A stretch of 5,101 nucleotides of DNA from Hyphomonas sp. (GTDB lineage: Bacteria > Pseudomonadota > Alphaproteobacteria > Caulobacterales > Hyphomonadaceae), in the NCBI GenBank assembly GCA_003486945.1, contig DNFL01000287.1, positions 737-5,837 of the forward strand, given 5' to 3'. This document shows positions 1-5,101 of this stretch, in pieces. Numbering within the stretch: position 1 is the first letter of the stretch; each line of letters starts with the position of its first letter. The notes beneath the pieces were generated by a model. The model was not told the DNA's origin. It did no database searches and saw nothing but the letters and a program-made list of their open reading frames with translations. The translations under genes were made by a program, and so were the position numbers.

Positions 1-177
1 GGCACCGGCGCCAAGCCCGGCACCGGCCTTGGCCTCTCGGTCGTGCGCCGTTTCGCCGAACTCCACGGCGGCGCGCTCAAGATCGAGTCAAAGCAAGGCA
101 AGGGCACGCGCGTCGAAGTCACGCTGCCGCGCGCCTCGGATGCCGACTTCGCGCCGCTGGAAGATGCAGCAGAGTAA
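1..177 (+). CDS. Sensor histidine kinase, C-terminal fragment (HATPase_c domain end)
   Basis: This is the last 58 residues of a two-component sensor kinase whose start lies outside the window; the stop is TAA at 175-177. The fragment opens inside the ATP-binding domain and contains the glycine-rich G2 box GTGLGLSVVRR (residues 7-17), which closes over the ATP phosphates. It continues with the usual last helix and strands (FAELHGG, then IESKQGKGTRVEVTLP), the normal end of a HATPase_c domain. A short acidic tail of about 15 residues follows, and no receiver or Hpt domain is attached. The family autophosphorylates a histidine and passes the phosphate to a response regulator. The wording of the G2 region resembles the PleC/DivJ-type PAS kinases common in Alphaproteobacteria, but the sensory part is missing, so the signal and the partner cannot be given. 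Confidence 0.93.
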   Translation, partial: GTGAKPGTGLGLSVVRRFAELHGGALKIESKQGKGTRVEVTLPRASDADFAPLEDAAE

Positions 178-253
178 GCACGCCCGGCACTTTCTGATTT
201 GAGCAGCGGCAATTCTGTGCCAGCTATCCGCCTGAACGAACGAGGGGTCGAAG

Positions 254-553
254 ATGAAGTTTCCATTGCTGGCCGCACTGGCGGCCGTGGCGCTTGCCGC
301 CTGCGATACAGTGACCGGCGGCCCGAAGGCTGACATGATTGCGGTCTGCCGCAATGCGGGCGAGAGCCACCAGAAGTGCACTTGCATTGCCAACACGATG
401 CAGGAACGCCTCGCCCCGGAAACCTTCGACAAGATGGCCGTCGCCGTGATCGGCGGCGACGAAGCGGTGGCCACGGCAATGGCCGAACTGGAGCCCGAAG
501 AGGCCGAGAACGCCATCATCGCCATCGCGGACGCCAGCCTCTCCTGCCTCTGA
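254..553 (+). CDS. Small cysteine-containing lipoprotein, unknown function
   Basis: A 99-residue protein of unrecognised family. The N-terminus is a lipoprotein signal: K2, a hydrophobic stretch at 5-16, and the lipobox L14-A15-A16-C17, so the mature protein should be lipidated on C17 and anchored in the envelope. Residue 18 is Asp, which in enterobacteria favours inner-membrane retention, a rule that may not hold here. The mature part of about 82 residues has four cysteines: C32, a CxC pair at C42/C44, and C98 near the end. This suggests two disulphides or a metal site. The middle and C-terminal parts look helical, with an acidic, alanine-rich segment at 75-93. The start is supported by GAGGGG at 242-247, 6 nt upstream of the ATG. 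It lies 76 nt after the kinase and 42 nt before the DUF1491 gene, so co-transcription is plausible. Confidence 0.85.
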   Translation: MKFPLLAALAAVALAACDTVTGGPKADMIAVCRNAGESHQKCTCIANTMQERLAPETFDKMAVAVIGGDEAVATAMAELEPEEAENAIIAIADASLSCL

Positions 554-576
554 CCGGCGCTTGACGCGCGGGCCGG

Positions 577-584
577 GGAGGAGG
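577..584 (+). promoter_or_regulatory. Ribosome binding site of the DUF1491 gene
   Basis: GGAGGAGG is a near-perfect Shine-Dalgarno sequence but lies 11 nt before the ATG at 596, longer than the usual 5-9 nt. No other start codon fits it better, and the first residues from 596 (LPTRLW) match the family start, so the ATG at 596 is kept. Confidence 0.7.
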
Positions 585-595
585 ATTCTGGCACC

Positions 596-934
596 ATGGA
601 ACGCCTGCCAACCCGCCTATGGACAGATGCCCTGATCCGGCGCGCGCAGATTTCTGGCGCTGCAGCCTATGTGCTGCAGCACGGCGATGATGAGCGCGGC
701 GACGTGCTGCTCAAGATCGCCCGTCTCGACGGCACGGCTGCCATCTATGCGCCGTCGATGGACATGGACGGCGAGCGCATCTTCCTCAACCTTGCCATGC
801 AGGGCGTCGGGCCGGATGAGGCCAGCGTGGACGAGTACGTGCAGCGCGCAAGGGCCCGCGACCGCGACCTCTGGATCGTCGAAATCGAAGACCGCGAAGG
901 GCGCCACTTCCTGACAGAAAAGGTTGAAAGCTGA
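596..934 (+). CDS. DUF1491 family protein
   Basis: A 112-residue soluble protein without signal peptide or membrane segment. I recognise DUF1491 (PF07372), a family found essentially in Alphaproteobacteria with no established function. Its marks are the N-terminal LPTRLW at 4-9 followed by an Arg-rich helix (IRRAQISG), the strand RGDVLLKI at 34-41, and the strongly conserved C-terminal block RDLWIVEIEDREGRHFL at 90-106. The length is normal for the family, which is usually 105-120 residues. The gene sits in a run of small + strand genes after a histidine kinase, 42 nt after the lipoprotein gene. From memory, DUF1491 genes often lie near sensor kinases and peptidoglycan-related genes in this class; that is recollection, not something shown here. 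A strong stem-loop starts at the base right after its TGA. Confidence 0.92.
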   Translation: MERLPTRLWTDALIRRAQISGAAAYVLQHGDDERGDVLLKIARLDGTAAIYAPSMDMDGERIFLNLAMQGVGPDEASVDEYVQRARARDRDLWIVEIEDREGRHFLTEKVES

Positions 935-964
935 GGCCGTTTGAGGTCTCATCATCAAATGGCC
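935..964 (+). other. Stem-loop (10-bp inverted repeat) between DUF1491 gene and the next gene
   Basis: The arms are GGCCGTTTGA at 935-944 and TCAAATGGCC at 955-964, with the 10-nt loop GGTCTCATCA. Nine pairs are Watson-Crick and one is G-U (939 with 960). The stem begins at the first base after the DUF1491 stop codon. No T-run follows on either strand, so it is not a classic intrinsic terminator. It could be a terminator without a U-tract, a 3'-end stabiliser, a processing site lowering expression of the downstream gene, or a protein-binding inverted repeat. Confidence 0.6.
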
Positions 965-990
965 GGGAGGGACCGGCAAGGGGACGCAGC

Positions 991-1434
991 ATGAAAACGG
1001 ACGTGATGACACTCAGCCTGCTGATGGTCGCAGGATCGCCAGCGGCCGCGATGGCGCAGGGCTGCACCGAAGCGGAAACCGCGCTGAGAGCAGAGGCACG
1101 CATCCTTGGGCCGATGCTCACGGAGATGACCACGATCACCAACGACTACAATGCCAAACAGAAGCAGATCACCGATCTGTACGATTACCTCTACTATTAC
1201 TACCTCGACATCACCGCGAGCGAACAGGAAATGGTCAACGGGCTTGAAGCCGGCAAAGCTGAGCTCAAGGTCCGGTACGACGAGCTTATGTCAAAGGCGC
1301 TGCCGTACGATGCGAAGGTGACCGACCTGACTAAGGCGTATGAGGCTGCCTGCGCGCCGACAGCGAATGCCGCCGCCCTGCTCAACGAATACGATATCCG
1401 CATCCTGACAGACGCCGAGAAGGCTCAGCAGTAA
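991..1434 (+). CDS. Exported alpha-helical protein with tyrosine-rich segment, unknown function
   Basis: A 147-residue protein not assigned to a known family. The N-terminus is a Sec signal peptide: K2, a hydrophobic core at about 6-15, and a likely cleavage site A20-M21-A22 before Q23, giving a periplasmic or secreted mature protein of about 125 residues. The mature part is predicted helical throughout, possibly a helical hairpin or coiled coil, with many Glu, Lys, Ala and Leu residues. The two cysteines, C25 near the mature N-terminus and C121 near the end, could form a disulphide closing the two ends. The odd feature is a tyrosine cluster at 64-71 (YDYLYYYY) in the middle, with 11 tyrosines in all. 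The start at 991 is supported by AAGGGGA at 978-984, 6 nt upstream; an in-frame ATG at 1006 would shorten the signal peptide and has no comparable ribosome site. It lies 56 nt after the DUF1491 gene. Confidence 0.8.
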   Translation: MKTDVMTLSLLMVAGSPAAAMAQGCTEAETALRAEARILGPMLTEMTTITNDYNAKQKQITDLYDYLYYYYLDITASEQEMVNGLEAGKAELKVRYDELMSKALPYDAKVTDLTKAYEAACAPTANAAALLNEYDIRILTDAEKAQQ

Positions 1435-1494
1435 CCTGCCCCGGCAACAAAGTCTTAACCGTCTCTGATCACCTTGCGATTCGCTGGGATGAAT

Positions 1495-1498
1495 GGGG
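1495..1498 (+). promoter_or_regulatory. Ribosome binding site favouring the start at 1508
   Basis: GGGG with 9 nt to the ATG at 1508 decides between the two in-frame starts. The ATG at 1493 overlaps this site and has no good Shine-Dalgarno sequence of its own. Confidence 0.4.
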
Positions 1499-1507
1499 CT
1501 GGCAGCC

Positions 1508-1879
1508 ATGCTGTTTCTTCTGAATGACAGGGTGACCTGGATCGAGGCGCCGGAGATGCACCTCCTGAAGCGAGGGGCTGTGCTGGGCTTTGAGGACCTG
1601 CACGCGATGCGGGCGCGCGAGGCGATCGAGCTGGCGCGCGGCAAGCTGCAGGCGTGCCACGATGCCGGCATCTGCCCGGAAGACAGCCTGATCACCGACC
1701 TCGCCGCCCTGATCATCGCCAAGACCGGCGCGAATGCGGCCCTGTTCCCGGTGCACGAGGGCCAGGTGTCGGAGCCGCGCCTGACGATCCTGCCGGAATC
1801 CATCCTCGAAGCCGTGCGCACCCGCCTCGCCGAAGGCGGCGACGTCGGCATCCAGCAAATCTGGCCCCGCGCGGCCTAA
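1508..1879 (+). CDS. Hypothetical protein, about 123 residues
   Basis: I do not recognise this protein. From the ATG at 1508 it has 123 residues; an in-frame ATG at 1493 would add five (MGLAA). I prefer 1508 because GGGG at 1495-1498 lies 9 nt upstream, while 1493 has only a weak TGGGA about 3 nt away. Residues are numbered here from 1493. There is no signal peptide; the start MLFLLNDRVTWIEAP looks like a short beta strand pair, not an export signal. A helix follows at about 34-55 (ending LARGKLQACHDAG), then C55 and C61, a hydrophobic helix at 66-78 (LITDLAALIIAKT), a strand segment (ALFPVHEG), and a C-terminal helix ending IQQIWPRAA. Codon use matches its neighbours, supporting a real gene. 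It is the last gene of the + strand run and ends 12 nt before the stop of the convergent LprI-like gene. Confidence 0.68.
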   Translation: MLFLLNDRVTWIEAPEMHLLKRGAVLGFEDLHAMRAREAIELARGKLQACHDAGICPEDSLITDLAALIIAKTGANAALFPVHEGQVSEPRLTILPESILEAVRTRLAEGGDVGIQQIWPRAA

Positions 1880-1891
1880 GTCGGGCTGACG

Positions 1892-2395
1892 CTACGGGAC
1901 CAGTCCGCGAAGGAATATGGCGCGTTCGGCGGTCAGGCTTTGGAAACATGCACCGGCCGTGATGTTCCGCATCGAGCCTTCTCCCATCTGATCGTACTCA
2001 AACGCGCATTGCGCCGTCACGTAAGCGCTCCAAGCGTCCTGGGACTTCTTCAGGCTATCGGAGAGTGGCGCGTCCATCATCGTGCGGCGGTCATCGGCGT
2101 CATAGGCCTGCAATACTTCCGGCAATGTCTGTTCGATCATCGACTGCCAGAAATCGGTTTCCTGACGAAAACAGGCGCTCATTGAGTAGGTAGACCCTGC
2201 AGACCCCTCGCAGGCGTCAAATATCACCCCGACGCAGGCCGTCCCGTCTCCCCCGGATGCCGCCTCGGAGACACATGCCTCCACGCGTGCGGCAACCTCC
2301 GCATCAATGGGCTTGTAGTCAAAGGCATGGGCGACGGGTGCGATCAGCGATAGCATGGCCGCCCCAGATGCGATCATTTGCCTTGATCTTTTCAT
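1892..2395 (-). CDS. Secreted LprI-like / DUF1311 family protein
   Basis: A 167-residue exported protein. The N-terminus MKRSRQ plus a hydrophobic segment at 8-22 and the site A22-H23-A24 before F25 make a Sec signal peptide without a lipobox cysteine, so the mature form is periplasmic or secreted. The C-terminal half matches the LprI/DUF1311 domain (PF07007): SQDAWSAYVTAQC at 118-130, then E133, a GS motif at 140-141, C150, and LTAERAIFL at 154-162. In that family the two cysteines form a disulphide; some members, such as mycobacterial LprI, inhibit lysozyme, but most are untested, so the activity here is not assigned. The N-terminal half adds four cysteines (C41, C54, C62, C75), giving six in all. 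The start at 2395 keeps the positively charged signal peptide end and has GGGGG at 2404-2408, 8 nt away; M7 at 2377 is an alternative. It is divergent from prfC. Confidence 0.87.
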   Translation of the reverse strand: MKRSRQMIASGAAMLSLIAPVAHAFDYKPIDAEVAARVEACVSEAASGGDGTACVGVIFDACEGSAGSTYSMSACFRQETDFWQSMIEQTLPEVLQAYDADDRRTMMDAPLSDSLKKSQDAWSAYVTAQCAFEYDQMGEGSMRNITAGACFQSLTAERAIFLRGLVP

Positions 2396-2533
2396 GCCTT
2401 GCGCCCCCGGTTTTGATCCTGGAGTTGCAGACACAATTGAGGATTCTTTATGGCTCTCTGCGGCCACCTCAGCCAACCCCTTCATTCCATTCGTCAAATC
2501 GGTTAGGGGCTCCAGCGAAGAGAGAACTTGAAC
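2396..2533. promoter_or_regulatory. Divergent intergenic region between LprI-like gene and prfC
   Basis: These 138 nt separate two divergently read genes and should hold a promoter for each; this follows from layout. The most AT-rich part is about 2431-2452. I found no -35/-10 pair close to consensus on either strand. The best + strand candidate, TTGCAG at 2425-2430 with TATGGC at 2449-2454 and an 18-nt spacer, matches only half of each box. The prfC ribosome site GAAGAGAG is at 2517-2524, 9 nt before the ATG. No T-run terminator or strong palindrome is seen. Confidence 0.4.
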
Positions 2534-4128
<1,595 letters not shown>

Positions 4129-4132
<4 letters not shown>

Positions 4133-4656
4133 TCAGCGCCGGCCGTTTCGTAGGAATAGATGATCACCGGATCGCTGCCGCGCACCTCGGCGAGGGCGAT
4201 GGAACCGTCCGTGGACGTATCAGCTTCGCCGATCAGCTGGTCGGACGGCGCCGGTGCCGGCGGGGCGTAGGTGCCCCAGATCACCGCATCGACACGGGGC
4301 GAGACGCCGGAGATGGCGAGCAGGTTTTCTTCGGCTTTACCGCCGCCCTGTTTCAGTTCGCAGCGCGCCGCGGCCGAGCCGTAGCCGGCAACGTAAGACC
4401 ATGCCTGGCACACGCCGTCATCGCCGCAGGCGGCCTGGCAGGCGAGTGCGGAGTCGGCATCGATCACCGAATATGTGGCGCCGTGGCGGTAGCGGCCAAC
4501 CTCGTGGCCCGGAGGGGCTTTCGAAGGGCCGTAGGAGGCGTCCGTCGCTTCGAGCGGCGAGACGGAGGGCGATTTCACAGCCCTTTTGGAAACGCCGTCA
4601 GCATGGGCCGCGAGGCCAAGAATGGCGGTGGCGGCGATCAGGGCAGCAAGGCGCAT
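4129..4656 (-). CDS. Secreted PAN/Apple-domain protein
   Basis: A 175-residue exported protein. Residues 1-19 form a Sec signal peptide (R2, hydrophobic 3-17, cleavage A17-H18-A19 before D20). A linker at 20-50 is rich in Ser, Pro and Lys. Residues about 52-122 match a PAN_4-type PAN/Apple domain: the GATYSVIDA strand, CQAACGDDGVCQAWSY at 73-88, the C99-E-L-K strand and the closing ISGV at 115-118. C73, C77, C83 and C99 are the expected disulphide cysteines. PAN domains mediate protein or carbohydrate binding; no ligand can be deduced here. A proline-rich hinge (APPAPAPS, 131-138) leads to an acidic tail of about 37 residues. The start is well supported by GAGGAG at 4663-4668, 6 nt before the ATG. 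The gene follows the ABC-F gene by 77 nt in the same direction, and its TAA at 4129-4131 overlaps the prfC TAG at 4130-4132 on the other strand. Confidence 0.88.
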
Positions 4657-4702
4657 GGGACACTCCTCGGAAACTATCCGGCGGCACCTTAGCCGAGGCG
4701 CG

Positions 4703-4717
4703 TTAACGAAGCGTTTG
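4703..4717. promoter_or_regulatory. Possible CtrA-type box upstream of the PAN-domain gene
   Basis: TTAA at 4703-4706, seven bases, then TTTG at 4714-4717 matches six of eight positions of the Caulobacter CtrA consensus TTAA-N7-TTAA. It lies about 47 nt upstream of the PAN-domain ATG, inside the 77-nt gap after the ABC-F gene. An 8-bp palindrome CGTTAACG (4701-4708) and an AACG-N3-CGTT repeat (4705-4715) overlap it. One imperfect site can arise by chance, and the position is only loosely informative without a mapped promoter. Confidence 0.2.
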
Positions 4718-4733
4718 CTTTGAGGGGGCGGGG

Positions 4734-5101
4734 TCAGCTGGTCAGGCTGGCCCGTTTTTCCTCGATTTCCAGCCATTCCATCTCGATACTCTCGAGCTGG
4801 AGGCGCGCCGCGCCGATACGTTCGGACTTTTTCGCGAACGCCGCCGCATCGCGGGCATAGAGGCTGGAATCGGCAAGATCGGCCTCGAGCTGGGCAATCT
4901 CCGCCTGCAGTTTGGGGATCAGGCCGTCGATTTCCTTCTGCCGGTGCTCGTCCTTGAAGGAGAGCTTCGAGGCAGGTTTCGGCTTCGGCGCTGCGGGCGC
5001 TGCCTCGCGCGGTTTCTCCGCCTTCGGAGCATCCTTGCGGCGCACGCCTTTCAGCTGTTCCTGCGCATCGCTCCATCCGCCGGCGGTCTGGATCCATTCG
5101 C
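4734..5101 (-). CDS. uup: ABC-F family ATPase (Uup type), C-terminal fragment
   Basis: The last 121 residues of a protein whose start lies beyond the right edge of the window; the stop is TGA at 4734-4736. The fragment opens with EWIQTAGGWSD, the aromatic and glycine-rich segment that follows the second ABC domain in Uup-like ABC-F proteins. A linker rich in Lys, Ala and Pro follows (KPREAAPAAPKPKPASK), then KLSFKDEHRQKEIDGL and a charged coiled coil to the end, with the family phrase LADSSLYARD in the turn. This is the ABC_tran_CTD arrangement (PF16326). ABC-F proteins are soluble ATPases without membrane domains that act at the ribosomal E site or on nucleic acid; in Uup the coiled coil contributes to DNA and ribosome contacts. 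The ATPase domains are not visible, so Uup as opposed to another ABC-F subgroup is inferred from the tail. The frame is open to the window edge, so a short internal GTG start at 5045 is rejected. Confidence 0.9.
   Translation of the reverse strand, partial: EWIQTAGGWSDAQEQLKGVRRKDAPKAEKPREAAPAAPKPKPASKLSFKDEHRQKEIDGLIPKLQAEIAQLEADLADSSLYARDAAAFAKKSERIGAARLQLESIEMEWLEIEEKRASLTS

Noticed and set aside
1..27. Direct repeat of GGCACCGGC, 18 nt apart.
   Set aside because: It encodes two Gly-Thr-Gly turns, one of them the kinase G2 box, so coding constraint explains it.
186..221. GGCAC ... GTGCC inverted repeat after the histidine kinase gene.
   Set aside because: The stem is only 5 bp with a 26-nt loop and no T-run, which is expected by chance in GC-rich DNA.
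554..576. CCGGC ... GCCGG inverted repeat before the DUF1491 ribosome site.
   Set aside because: A 5-bp stem with a 13-nt loop, too weak to call a regulatory hairpin.
1489..1527. Twelve-codon ORF overlapping the start of the 123-residue gene.
   Set aside because: Too short, without its own ribosome site, and ATG-containing overlaps of this size are common by chance.
2492..2497. TTGACG on the - strand as a -35 box for the LprI-like gene.
   Set aside because: At a 17-nt spacing the -10 position reads GGCTGA, which does not resemble a -10 element.
2528..2533. TTG start for prfC two codons upstream of the ATG.
   Set aside because: The ribosome site GAAGAGAG is only 3 nt away from the TTG but 9 nt from the ATG, and RF3 proteins need no extra residues here.
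4657..5097. Single 322-residue - strand frame that would fuse sequence upstream to the PAN-domain protein.
   Set aside because: Its first part is the ABC-F coding sequence read in the wrong frame. The PAN-domain gene has its own ribosome site and signal peptide at 4656.

Overview
The window reads as ordinary chromosome from a GC-rich alphaproteobacterium, most likely a Hyphomonadaceae/Caulobacterales-type organism. This rests on a DUF1491 protein (a family known essentially from Alphaproteobacteria), a GC-rich codon pattern shared by all genes, and several small exported proteins of unknown function. The taxonomic call is inference; no rRNA or tRNA gene is present to confirm it.

Left part (1-1879, + strand): the last 58 residues of a sensor histidine kinase, then four small co-directional genes separated by 42-76 nt. 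They are a 99-aa cysteine-containing lipoprotein, the 112-aa DUF1491 protein, a 147-aa exported helical protein with an unusual tyrosine run, and a 123-128-aa cytoplasmic-looking protein I do not recognise. A strong 10-bp stem-loop begins right after the DUF1491 stop codon.

Middle (1892-4132): a secreted LprI/DUF1311-like protein on the - strand is divergent from prfC (peptide chain release factor RF3) on the + strand, with a 138-nt intergenic region between them. The LprI-like gene converges on the 123-128-aa gene with only 12 nt between their stops.

Right part (4129-5101, - strand): a secreted protein with one PAN/Apple-type domain, whose stop codon overlaps the prfC stop codon tail to tail. 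Upstream of it, in the same direction, is the C-terminal end of an ABC-F (Uup-type) ATPase that runs off the window.

Two genes (prfC and the ABC-F protein) act on the ribosome. Four encode proteins exported to the envelope (one lipoprotein and three with cleavable signal peptides), all carrying cysteines that suggest disulphide-stabilised periplasmic folds. I see no mobile element, CRISPR array, phage gene, tRNA or rRNA, and no clear new multi-gene system. The best leads are the uncharacterised small envelope proteins and the stem-loop at 935-964.
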